Assembly (NCBI GenBank): GCA_903834785.1
Contig: CAILKP010000064.1
Location: forward strand, 124,001 to 188,000
Length of the DNA stretch: 64,000 nucleotides
Origin: an uncultured bacterium
GTDB taxonomy: Bacteria > Planctomycetota > Phycisphaerae > Phycisphaerales > UBA1924
Direction of reading: 5' to 3'
A program made the position numbers and the translations under genes. The notes beneath the pieces were generated by a model. It was not told the origin of the DNA. It worked only from the letters and a program-made list of their open reading frames with translations, and searched no databases. This document shows positions 55,407-63,557 of the stretch, piece by piece (position 1 is the first letter of the stretch; the number at the start of each line of letters is the position of its first letter).

Positions 55407-56587
55407 GCACGCCAGCGGTGATCGGGGTTCTGGGAGCAGGACAGCTCGGCCGCATGCTGGCGATGGCCGGCCACCGGCTCGGCCTGCGGTTTCGGTTTTT
55501 GGATGAGACGCCCGATGCCGTCGCAGGCCACGTCGGCGAGCTGGTCATTGACTCATTCACGCAGCCCGCTCGCTTGGGCGAGTTCCTCCGCGGCGTGGAT
55601 CTGGTCACCTATGAGTTTGAGAACGTACCCGTACAGCTGGCCGAGACGCTGGCCCGCCGCGTGAAGGTGTACCCGGGCGTGACGGCACTGGCAACCAGCC
55701 AGGACCGCCTCAGCGAGAAGACGATGTTCGCCGAACTGGGCATCGGCACGCCACCATTTGCCAAGGTTGACTCACTGGAGGAACTCCGCACCGCGGTAGC
55801 GAAGATCGGCCTTCCCGCAGTGCTCAAGACGCGGCGGCTGGGCTATGACGGCAAGGGGCAGGCGGTCCTGCGTGCACCGGCGGATGTTGACGCGGCGTGG
55901 CATGCCCTGCAGGGAACGCAACAGGGGCTGGAGCGTGGCGAGGGCGCAGAGGCATCGAGCAAGCAGGCCGTACCGCTGATACTCGAGGGCTTTGTAAACT
56001 TTCAGGCGGAAGTGTCGATCCTGGCGGCACGAAGCACCACCGGACAGGTGGCGTTCTATCCGCTCACGGAAAACGTTCACGAGGGCGGGATTCTTCGCAT
56101 CAGCCGCTGCCCTGCGAGCAAGCGCGTCGACGGTGCAAAGTTTCAGGAGCGGGCCGAACAACTTGCCGAAGCCGTCCTCAAACGACTCGACTACGTCGGC
56201 CTGCTGGCTATCGAGTTGTTCGTCGTGGGCGATGACCTGCTGGCCAATGAAATGGCCCCACGCGTGCATAACTCCGGCCACTGGACGATGGACGGCTCAC
56301 GCACCAGCCAGTTTGAGCAGCACCTGCGGGCCATCATGGGCTGGCCGCTGGGCGCAACCCAGGCGCTCGGCTTCGCCGGCATGGTGAACCTGATCGGGCC
56401 AGGACCCGAGCTGCCCGCGTTCGCCTCCGTGCCGGGCGCACGCGTGCACTGGTACGCCAAGCAGCCCAGACCAGGACGCAAGGTCGGCCACATCAATCTG
56501 CTGGAAAGGACACAGGCCGACCTGGAGGCCGGCCTGGTGTCAACATTCCGAATGCTCGAACAGCGGCCCAACCGCTCGGCTCACTGA
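55403..56587 (+). CDS. purK: 5-(carboxyamino)imidazole ribonucleotide synthase
   Basis: 394 residues from the GTG at 55403, with GGAGG 6 nt upstream. An ATP-grasp enzyme with N-terminal [24 protein letters not shown], and the closing [25 protein letters not shown]. An insert around residues 170-190 ([20 protein letters not shown]) is longer than in E. coli. It carboxylates AIR with bicarbonate and ATP, supplying PurE. The 3' end meets the FixJ-like gene across a 9-bp hairpin. Confidence 0.95.
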   Translation: MSTPAVIGVLGAGQLGRMLAMAGHRLGLRFRFLDETPDAVAGHVGELVIDSFTQPARLGEFLRGVDLVTYEFENVPVQLAETLARRVKVYPGVTALATSQDRLSEKTMFAELGIGTPPFAKVDSLEELRTAVAKIGLPAVLKTRRLGYDGKGQAVLRAPADVDAAWHALQGTQQGLERGEGAEASSKQAVPLILEGFVNFQAEVSILAARSTTGQVAFYPLTENVHEGGILRISRCPASKRVDGAKFQERAEQLAEAVLKRLDYVGLLAIELFVVGDDLLANEMAPRVHNSGHWTMDGSRTSQFEQHLRAIMGWPLGATQALGFAGMVNLIGPGPELPAFASVPGARVHWYAKQPRPGRKVGHINLLERTQADLEAGLVSTFRMLEQRPNRSAH

Positions 56588-56596
56588 AGTTTCCCG

Positions 56597-56627
56597 ATGG
56601 CCAAGCAGGAGCCGATCACTTGGCCAT
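56597..56627. terminator. Convergent hairpin between purK and the FixJ-like gene
   Basis: A perfect 9-bp stem ATGGCCAAG/CTTGGCCAT with a 13-nt loop overlaps the end of the FixJ-like gene. No T-run follows on either strand, so terminator function is uncertain. Confidence 0.4.
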
Positions 56628-57290
56628 TGACACGTCGCGTTCGGATTCCGTCACGACAATCTCGTTCTCGAAGAGCACCGCCATGCGTACCAGATGAGCG
56701 AAGCTATCAGCTTCCATCTTCCGCATGACGTTGGCACGATGGATTTCGACGGTCTTCTCCGACAGCGTCAGATCGTTGGCGACGAGCTTGTTCGGCTTAC
56801 CCATGACGATCAGCTTGAAGACCTCACGCTCGCGGGGCGACAGTGTGGCCAGATGCGACATCACCTCGCTGCGGCGGAGTCGAGTCTCACGAACCTGCCG
56901 GCTGATCTCGCGGGCATGCCGGATCTTCTCCAGCAGTTCCTGCTGGTTGAACGGCTTCTGCAGGAACTCGACGGCGCCGGCCTTGAGTGCTCGGACGGCC
57001 ATCGGTACATCCGCGTAGCCGGAGTACACGATCATCGTCAGCGTTGTGCCGCGGCGGGTCAGGGTCTCTATGAGCTCAAGCCCACTGATCCCCGGCATCC
57101 GAACGTCGGTCAGCAGAACGCCTTCGCGATCCGCCAGATTCGCGGCCAGAAATTTCTCGGCGTTCTCGAACACCTCGACCGTGACCCCCACCGAGCCAAG
57201 AAGGTGGGCACACAGACGACGCATATCCAGATCGTCATCGACGATGTAGACCGAGAAGTCACCAGGGAGCGAGTTACGATTCTCTTCCAT
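56616..57290 (-). CDS. FixJ/NarL-type two-component response regulator
   Basis: 224 residues from the ATG at 57290. The receiver domain (about 14-130) has the acidic pair DDD, the phospho-Asp in LLTDVRMPGISG, and Lys in LQKPFN. A LuxR-type HTH follows (LSPREREVFKLIVMGKPNKLVANDLTLSEKTVEIHRANVMRKM). It resembles FixJ/NodW-type regulators in layout. No histidine kinase is adjacent, so the partner is elsewhere. The promoter region at 57383-57411 carries overlapping inverted repeats and may be autoregulated. In-frame TTG codons upstream are less likely starts. Confidence 0.9.
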   Translation of the reverse strand: MEENRNSLPGDFSVYIVDDDLDMRRLCAHLLGSVGVTVEVFENAEKFLAANLADREGVLLTDVRMPGISGLELIETLTRRGTTLTMIVYSGYADVPMAVRALKAGAVEFLQKPFNQQELLEKIRHAREISRQVRETRLRRSEVMSHLATLSPREREVFKLIVMGKPNKLVANDLTLSEKTVEIHRANVMRKMEADSFAHLVRMAVLFENEIVVTESERDVSMAK

Positions 57291-57382
57291 AGAACGATAT
57301 CCGTCGGGCAAACAGTCTCTTCGATGAGTATCGGAGGTACAGGAGTTCTAGGACAACCCCGGGTGTAAAATTCTGCTTAGGA

Positions 57383-57435
57383 ATTATACGTAACCCTCCC
57401 GGCGAGGTTCCAACACAACCAAGGAACGGTTACGT
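57383..57435 (-). promoter_or_regulatory. Promoter and nested inverted repeats of the FixJ-like gene
   Basis: On the minus strand, a perfect TATAAT (57383-57388) lies 17 nt after GGAACC (57406-57411). GGAACC-N15-CGTATAA also fits an ECF-sigma pattern. Two nested inverted repeats overlap it: outer ACGTAACC/GGTTACGT (57388-57395 with 57428-57435) and inner GTTCC/GGAAC (57407-57411 with 57423-57427). The leader would be about 85 nt. The placement suggests an operator. Confidence 0.5.
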
Positions 57436-57461
57436 TTGAAGCAGCATTCGATATGCCTGTA

Positions 57462-58214
57462 TTATTCAACCTTCTCAAACTGATCCCGTCCGGTCTTGCA
57501 AACCGGGCACTTGTCCGCCACCAGCTTATCGGTGACGTAGCCGCAGGGCCGGCTGACGAAGTACTCGCGCTTGCCCGTCTTGAGCTTCTCCACAGCGTCT
57601 GCCGCATCGGAGGCAAACCGACCAAGCTCTGTCAGCGACTCTCGCTCGAAGCGAAAAGTCTTTGTTGCCTCTCGGTTTGAGCTAGAACGCTGGCGAGTTG
57701 AAGCGTCCGATAAAGCGCCAGTGCGGCGATCTGCCAAGAGCTTGGAGAGTGTCTTGAGATTCTCCTTGGTGGTCTTGACATCCGGAGGCGTAGGATCAGG
57801 CTTGGCCACTGGAGTCACGCCGAGCTTCTTGAGCGAGTCGGAATACTGGCCGGAAAGCAGTTGCAAACTCCGTGATGCCGCACGGAAAAGGCTGGCGGCA
57901 CCCGGGAACCCCTCGGACTCCGCCTTGGTCTCAAACCTTCCCAGCAGCGTTCGGGAGGACTCCGTCCAGGAGTAGCCTGCCATCAGATCATCCCGAAGGT
58001 TCGGGACCGACGCCGCCGGCTTGGTCTCCTTGTCGTTCTTACCGGGTTCGGCGGGCGGGGGTACGGCCGATTTCGGCGCAGCAGCCTCGGCCGGCTGAAC
58101 TGATCCCATGCCGACGCCGGCGACACCGAACGCTCCCACTGCGACCGAAAGGCACCAGGACGCCTGACGCTTGAGGCTCGACCGGCCTGGGTTGCAGCGA
58201 ACTGTGGGCACCAT
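57462..58214 (-). CDS. Exported rubrerythrin-like protein lacking diiron ligands
   Basis: 250 residues from the ATG at 58214, with AGGAG 8 nt upstream. A signal peptide is followed by a helical domain: NLRDDLMAGYSWTESSRTLLGRF and AESEGFPGAASLFRAASRSLQ. It aligns with rubrerythrin's diiron bundle, but the expected Glu (Tyr81) and ExxH (Ser116/Leu119) are replaced. The C-terminal rubredoxin-like part SRPC224GY...KCPVC239 keeps three Cys; the fourth position is Ser221. So the fold is kept but both metal sites are damaged. Role unknown; a structural or regulatory function is possible. Confidence 0.65.
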   Translation of the reverse strand: MVPTVRCNPGRSSLKRQASWCLSVAVGAFGVAGVGMGSVQPAEAAAPKSAVPPPAEPGKNDKETKPAASVPNLRDDLMAGYSWTESSRTLLGRFETKAESEGFPGAASLFRAASRSLQLLSGQYSDSLKKLGVTPVAKPDPTPPDVKTTKENLKTLSKLLADRRTGALSDASTRQRSSSNREATKTFRFERESLTELGRFASDAADAVEKLKTGKREYFVSRPCGYVTDKLVADKCPVCKTGRDQFEKVE

Positions 58215-58402
58215 GCGGCGGACTCCTACCGGTGTATTCGGAAATCCCAATGAAACGATGCACGGCAGATTATTCGGTCCCTTGAGATACGTAGCCCAAC
58301 AGGTCTTGTTCGGCCAAATGAAACTATCCCCCTTATTCAGGGGGTGGTGATTTCAAAGAGAGCGATAACTCAGATGCTCGCACTGGTTGCCGCGGACTCA
58401 AC

Positions 58403-59329
58403 TCACTTCGGTGCGCCGTCCGACGAGGCGTTTCGTTGCCGAACAGGGAGCTGAACCTCCAGCCACTTGTCGCGGTTGGCACGCTCAGGCCCGTTGTAGT
58501 ACAGGCTGCGGGGATCACCGACGGCCTCCCACTGCGGGTTGGCCGCAAGCCACTCATTGAGCTTGGCGATGCCGCGGCGAACATTGTCGATGCCGTAGAA
58601 CCCCTGCATGCCAACTGAGACGAAGGTCTGAGGCTTGGTATCAACAACTTTGACGCGGGAATCCTTGGCATCGTCGCCAACGGGCCCGAGTTCGGGGGTG
58701 CGATACACGAAGGACATCGTCCAGGACGGCGGCATGGATGCGCTGGCCGCGGACTGCTTGGCTGCCGCAACCGGTGCCATCCCGGCATAGTCCATTTCGA
58801 CCGGAGAAGTCATCGCGATGTCCCGGCGCTTGATGTGGTTGAACAGCGGGAAAAAACCCACGTTCATGCCGATATCCGGGTTGGCATTCGTGGCGGAGAA
58901 CTCGGCCCGCCGAATCGACGGGTAGGTTTTCAGATCGATGGCTCCGGGGGGCGTCGGCGCCGGGTACCCCTCGGGCAGCGGGGTGGTAATGGAGCAGCGA
59001 CCGAAGAGCCAGTCATCCCCCTGCTGCCGAGCCGCGGCTTTGAGATCGCCCCCGACGCGAACCGTCTGGCCGGGTGCCGGAACCGCCGCTGCCAAGCCTG
59101 CACCGACGGGGTTCACCGCCCCGGTAGCCGCTGTGAGAGCAGTCATTTGCTGCTGGGGAACCGAAGCGGGAGTTGGACTCTCGCTCTGCGGTGCATTCGA
59201 AGCGGCCGGCGAACTGGCTGCAGCCGGACCGGTGGTTCCGCAGGCGGCGAGGCCACAGAGTGCTGCCCAAAGGGCGGACATGGTAAGGATCTGACCTGAT
59301 TGCGCTGCAAAACGACGACGGATCGGCAT
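58403..59329 (-). CDS. SOUL-family heme-binding-like lipoprotein
   Basis: 308 residues from the ATG at 59329 (MPIRRRFAAQ), giving a lipoprotein signal with lipobox GLAAC. A longer start at 59395 is possible. A Ser/Pro/Ala-rich linker precedes a SOUL domain (about 140-305) with YPSIRRAEFS, GFFPLFNHIKRRDIAMTSPVEMDY, MSFVYRTPE and FVSVGMQGFYG. SOUL proteins bind heme or heme-like ligands in some cases; no heme ligand is obvious here. Confidence 0.78.
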   Translation of the reverse strand: MPIRRRFAAQSGQILTMSALWAALCGLAACGTTGPAAASSPAASNAPQSESPTPASVPQQQMTALTAATGAVNPVGAGLAAAVPAPGQTVRVGGDLKAAARQQGDDWLFGRCSITTPLPEGYPAPTPPGAIDLKTYPSIRRAEFSATNANPDIGMNVGFFPLFNHIKRRDIAMTSPVEMDYAGMAPVAAAKQSAASASMPPSWTMSFVYRTPELGPVGDDAKDSRVKVVDTKPQTFVSVGMQGFYGIDNVRRGIAKLNEWLAANPQWEAVGDPRSLYYNGPERANRDKWLEVQLPVRQRNASSDGAPK

Positions 59330-59444
59330 GAGCGGTGGACCTTTTGATGAAGCGCCGGCCGGCGAACCGACCATCGCTGGTGTTTGAAGCTGCATGATCG
59401 ACTAGCCTTCGGCCTGTAGCAGACATTTGGATTCCCGGCAGACT

Positions 59445-60095
59445 ATGGCACAAGCTCAACAACCAGATCAGACACCAAACACCACCTTTTCTGCGCTCAA
59501 CAGGTCGTTGCAGCGCTCGGAGATTGCGCGTGCCGAACTGCTGCTCAAGGTGCTGCTGGTAGCCATCGGACTGGCTGTGGTTCGTAACGCCGCAGGAGGA
59601 ACGGTTCTGACGGGAACAACCTATCGGCTGACACTGATGGTTCTTCTTGTCGGCCTGGCGTATGCCGCCCTTGTCCGGCTGGTTGTCCAGAACGCCGAAC
59701 AACGCGGTGTGATGCTGCCGTCACACCTGTGGACGGCCACGACAGTGTTCGAGACTCTGATCCCCACATCCCTGCTGGTGATCCGGATGCTCTACTCGAC
59801 GCTCGACGACGTCTCAGCGACACACTCGCCCTCGATGCTGTACTACACCATTCTTGCCGTTGTCTCGGTGCTACGCCTGCGACCGCTGCTGTGCATTCTG
59901 GGCGGTGTGCTGTGCGCTGCGCAGCACGCCGCGCTCATAGGCATCGCGGTCGCTACCAGCAACCCCCCGGTGGAGCGCGGCCTGCTTCCGCTTCTATTCA
60001 GCTATCCGGTGCTTGTGCTGCTGGCGTGGGTGTGCGCAGCGGTGGTCGTGCAGCATATTCGCCGCTCGATCGAGGCGCAGTCGGCCGTTCGCTGA
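59445..60095 (+). CDS. Orphan multi-pass membrane sensor-like domain
   Basis: 216 residues from the ATG at 59445. About six transmembrane helices (LLLKVLLVAIGLAVV; LTLMVLLVGLAYAALV; ETLIPTSLLVIRML; MLYYTILAVVSVLRL; LLCILGGVLCAAQHAAL; LLFSYPVLVLLAWVC) with a WTATTVFETLIPTSLLV / SPSMLYYTILAVVSVLRLRP pattern. This resembles the membrane module fused to class III cyclases or kinases in planctomycetes. Here it stops at residue 216 with no output domain, and the next gene is on the other strand. No frame continues the domain. Confidence 0.55.
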   Translation: MAQAQQPDQTPNTTFSALNRSLQRSEIARAELLLKVLLVAIGLAVVRNAAGGTVLTGTTYRLTLMVLLVGLAYAALVRLVVQNAEQRGVMLPSHLWTATTVFETLIPTSLLVIRMLYSTLDDVSATHSPSMLYYTILAVVSVLRLRPLLCILGGVLCAAQHAALIGIAVATSNPPVERGLLPLLFSYPVLVLLAWVCAAVVVQHIRRSIEAQSAVR

Positions 60096-60127
60096 GAACG
60101 GCAGCGGCGGCGAGATTGCCCCGGAAC

Positions 60128-62152
60128 TCAGATCGTCGCCTCGGTCACTCGGAGCACCTCTTCAATGCTGGTGGCACCCTTGACGGCCTTGACCAGGCCG
60201 TCGGCCCGCAGTGTGACCATGCCTTTCTCCATGCACAGTCGGCGGAACTCCGCGACGTTCGGACTCTTGACGACGAAGTCGCGCATCGAGTCATCGATGG
60301 AAAGCAGTTCGTAGATGCCCAGACGGCCGGAGTAGCCGCAGTTGCGGCATCGCTCGCAGCCCTTGGGGGTCCAGATCTTCTCCGTCGAGAGCCCCTGGAC
60401 CTGGAGGAACTCGAGCATCTCATCGTTGGGCGCGGCCTCGTGCTTGCAGTGCTTGCATAGCCTGCGGAGCAGACGCTGTGCCAGCACACCGTTGATCGCG
60501 GCGGCGATCAGGAAGGGTTCGACACCGATGTTGATCAGTCGGGTGATCGAGCTGGGTGCATCGTTGGTGTGCAGCGTCGAGAGCACAAGGTGGCCGGTCA
60601 AGGCGGCCTGCACAGCCGTGACCGCTGTCTCAAGGTCACGGATTTCACCGACCATGATGACGTCCGGGTCCTGACGCAGCAGGGCCTTGAGCGCCTTGGC
60701 GAAGCTCATGCCGATCTTGTCGTGGGTCTGCGTCTGATTGATGCCGTCGAGGTGATACTCGACAGGATCTTCGACCGTCGAGATGTTCATCGAGTTCTTG
60801 TCGAGCTGACGGATTGAAGAATAGAGCGTTGTCGTCTTACCTGAGCCTGTCGGGCCCGTCACCAGCACGATCCCATGCGGGAGGTTGATCAGGCTCTTCC
60901 ACCGGACCAGCGTGTTCTCGTCGAAACCCAGGTCCTCAAGCTTCACATTGATCGATCGCGTATCGAGAATACGCATAACGACCTTCTCGCCGCCGGTCAC
61001 CGGTAGCGTGCTCATACGCAAGTCGAGCTTACGGCTCTGGACCGTGCAGCGGATGCGGCCGTCCTGTGGCAGTCGCCGCTCCGAGATATCCAGGTTCGCC
61101 ATGATCTTCAGGCGGCTGGTGATCGCCGCCGCCATGCTCGGCGGCGGGTAGAGTGACTCGTAAAGCTCACCGTCGATACGGAATCGAACCTTGAGCTTGG
61201 TCTCAGCCGGCTCGATGTGGATATCCGAAGCGCCTTCCTTCACCGCCTGGTGAATGATGTGGTTGACATAGCGGATAACCGGTCCGCCGCCGGCCTCCTT
61301 CTCCAGGTCTACCTCGGTCTCGTGCTTCTTTTCGACCTGAACGTCACCCTCGCCGACGTCCTTGAGGATCTCCGAAACATCCGGCTCCTCCGGTCGCCCG
61401 GCGGTTTTGTCTCCGCCAAGCTCCAGGGCACCCTTGATCTCGAAGCTTGTAACGACCACGAGTTTGATCGCTGCACATCCCAGTCGCCGCTTGAGCTCAT
61501 CGACGATGAACACGTCGCTCGGACGGACAACGCCGACCACCACGCGGCTCCCCTCGCTGCGGAGCGGCAGGATCATGTGCTTCTTGCAGAACTCGGTGGT
61601 GATACGCTGCAGCAGAGTGCCATCAAAGCCACCGTCAAGGCCGCGAACGAGATCGATCCGCTCGAACGGAAGCCCGGCGAGTTCAGCAACTGCCTCCTGC
61701 ACCTTGGCTTCATCCGCACCCTGCTCGACGAGCGTCTGCTCGAGCGACTTACCCGGCGACTGCTTGACGACCTGCTCGGCGGTCGAAAGCTGCTGCTGCG
61801 TGATAGCGTTGCGATAGATCAGCAGCTTGCCGATGTCGTGCATGCCCGGCATGCTGGCCGCGCTCGCACCACGCAGGACTATTGCTGTTTCCGGTGAAGC
61901 GTCATCGCCGGACATCGGACCACCCATCGGCCCGACGGGAACACCGCTGCTCATGGCGGTGACTCCGCTGCGGTTGCCCTGGCCGGCCGGAGCAAGCGGA
62001 GCCGCGAACTTGCTGGCCTCGGTATCCAGCGCGTGGCGGCGCACCAGCGGCTGATCCTGCTTCTTGACCGGGCGCATGCCGGAAAGGTCCGCATCCGGTC
62101 CGACGCCGAGCTCGGCGAGCATCCTGTCCAGTTCGTTATCTCGTCCTGCCAC
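60128..62152 (-). CDS. gspE: Type II secretion/type IV pilus ATPase (GspE/PilB)
   Basis: 674 residues. An N-terminal MshEN-like domain (about 85-250) is followed by the ATPase core: Walker A GPTGSGKTT (about 432-440), RQDPDVIMVGEIRD (Walker B/Asp box) and TGHLVLSTLHTNDAPSS (His box). The C-terminal zinc motif has two CxxC pairs (CKHC ... CERCRNC). It powers assembly of pilins or pseudopilins at the inner membrane. It lies 76 nt after the pilP-like gene on the same strand. Confidence 0.93.
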   Translation of the reverse strand: MAGRDNELDRMLAELGVGPDADLSGMRPVKKQDQPLVRRHALDTEASKFAAPLAPAGQGNRSGVTAMSSGVPVGPMGGPMSGDDASPETAIVLRGASAASMPGMHDIGKLLIYRNAITQQQLSTAEQVVKQSPGKSLEQTLVEQGADEAKVQEAVAELAGLPFERIDLVRGLDGGFDGTLLQRITTEFCKKHMILPLRSEGSRVVVGVVRPSDVFIVDELKRRLGCAAIKLVVVTSFEIKGALELGGDKTAGRPEEPDVSEILKDVGEGDVQVEKKHETEVDLEKEAGGGPVIRYVNHIIHQAVKEGASDIHIEPAETKLKVRFRIDGELYESLYPPPSMAAAITSRLKIMANLDISERRLPQDGRIRCTVQSRKLDLRMSTLPVTGGEKVVMRILDTRSINVKLEDLGFDENTLVRWKSLINLPHGIVLVTGPTGSGKTTTLYSSIRQLDKNSMNISTVEDPVEYHLDGINQTQTHDKIGMSFAKALKALLRQDPDVIMVGEIRDLETAVTAVQAALTGHLVLSTLHTNDAPSSITRLINIGVEPFLIAAAINGVLAQRLLRRLCKHCKHEAAPNDEMLEFLQVQGLSTEKIWTPKGCERCRNCGYSGRLGIYELLSIDDSMRDFVVKSPNVAEFRRLCMEKGMVTLRADGLVKAVKGATSIEEVLRVTEATI

Positions 62153-62228
62153 GTGCTGACTCCGTGTCTTGTGTTTACCGCGCCGCTGGCCGACGACCCA
62201 CGCGTAGCGGGGCGGTCGGAGCGGGCTG

Positions 62229-62894
62229 TCACTTCATCTCGATGGTGAACAGCCGGTGGCCATCGTCCTCGAGCTCGACGCTGCGAGTTGAGATGGCCTT
62301 GACCGTGAAGAACTTGCCGACGCGATCACCAACGGTCTTGAGTTCGCCGTTGATGCGGGCTCGCGGCGAGCTGCCGCCGATCACACCGTTGAGCTTGAGA
62401 CCATCGAGATCCGCAGCGACCGAACGCTGCCAATCCTGCTCACGACGCTTCTCATCCTCCACACGCCGCTTCGCCTCGGTCGCACCGTCATCGCCGGGAC
62501 CGCCGGCGGCCGGCGCACTGGGAACAGCACGGTCCTTGAGCACGAAGGGGTTGGTTCGGATCTTCTCGACGGGCACCTGCCGCGTTGTGCGGCTGCTGCC
62601 CAGATCGTCCATCACGGCCTTCTCCTGAATCGCCCGCCCGGCTGTTTCAGGCAGTTTCAGCGCCGGCAGATCACTGGCGATCGTCGCACGCGGGCCGAGC
62701 CCGAGGTAACGCATCCCGTAAAGGGCGCCGGCCGAGAGCGTCATCACCACCGCGATCGCGACGATGTGCAGCGGAAGCCGCTTCTTGCCGCCGCCACCTT
62801 CGGCACCGATGGCCGCCGCGGTGATCTCACCGCCGAACCCCGGCTGCTGGTTGGTCTCTGCCAGAGCCGTCGATGTGCTGGTCTCGCTGCTCAC
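62229..62894 (-). CDS. PilP/GspC-like assembly protein
   Basis: 221 residues. A transmembrane helix at about 42-60 (LHIVAIAVVMTLSAGALYG) precedes an Ala/Lys/Glu linker and a C-terminal HR-type domain: LDGLKLNGVIGGSSPRARINGELKTVGDRVGKFFTVKAISTRSVELEDDG. The pattern matches the PilP/GspC domain that meets the secretin. It overlaps pilO by ATGA (62891-62894). Confidence 0.7.
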   Translation of the reverse strand: MSSETSTSTALAETNQQPGFGGEITAAAIGAEGGGGKKRLPLHIVAIAVVMTLSAGALYGMRYLGLGPRATIASDLPALKLPETAGRAIQEKAVMDDLGSSRTTRQVPVEKIRTNPFVLKDRAVPSAPAAGGPGDDGATEAKRRVEDEKRREQDWQRSVAADLDGLKLNGVIGGSSPRARINGELKTVGDRVGKFFTVKAISTRSVELEDDGHRLFTIEMK

Positions 62895-63478
62895 TTGGCA
62901 CCTCCTTCAGAACCACCGAGGTAGTACACGCTCAGCGTCATGTCGGCCTGCATGTGCCCGTCGCCCTCGTCGGCGCGGCTGAGCTTCAAGTCGGGGATGC
63001 GGACGATGCGTGGCAGGTTCTCCAGCTCCAGAAGAAACTTGTAGAACCCGTCGAAGTCGCCGGTGATCTGCACTTCCAGCGGTTGCTCCAGGGCCTGACC
63101 CGCCGGCAGCGGTTTCTCGCCGCGCTTGAAGATGGGCAGCTTCAGACCGCAGCGGCTGGCGATCTCCGCCACGTCACGGAGCACCAGATCCATTTCTTTG
63201 TCGCTGGGCAGACGAGCCTCGATAGACTTGATCGCCTCGCCGATCTTCTCGTTCGAGCGTTTGAGATCCGCCGAGCGTGCAGTCTCCTCACGCACCTTGT
63301 CGAGCATCGTCCGCTTGAGCTGGATCTCGGTCTTGGCCCGCTCGATCTCACGATTCTGCGGCTGGAACACCAGGAAGAACGAGGCAAGCGGAACGCCCAC
63401 GAGCGCGACAATGTACATCCATTTTCGCACACCCGCCTGGGTCGTGTGGTTCGATGACTTGCCAAAGGGTAGTTTCAT
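62891..63478 (-). CDS. pilO: Type IV pilus assembly protein PilO-like
   Basis: 195 residues from the ATG at 63478, the second Met of the MIMKLPFGK run. One transmembrane helix (MYIVALVGVPLASFFLVF), a coiled segment (REIERAKTEIQLKRTMLDKVREE) and a C-terminal ferredoxin-like domain (PLEVQITGDFDGFYKFLLELENLPRIVRIPDLKL) are the PilO/GspM layout. It scaffolds the inner-membrane platform with PilN and PilP. It overlaps the pilP-like gene and sits 79 nt after pilN. Confidence 0.85.
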   Translation of the reverse strand: MKLPFGKSSNHTTQAGVRKWMYIVALVGVPLASFFLVFQPQNREIERAKTEIQLKRTMLDKVREETARSADLKRSNEKIGEAIKSIEARLPSDKEMDLVLRDVAEIASRCGLKLPIFKRGEKPLPAGQALEQPLEVQITGDFDGFYKFLLELENLPRIVRIPDLKLSRADEGDGHMQADMTLSVYYLGGSEGGAK

Positions 63479-63557
63479 GATCAATCACTCTCCCAAGCGG
63501 GCGTACAGATCGGTTCGCGGGGTTCGCACTCGGCCGGCACAGCCGGCAGGAAGGCTC

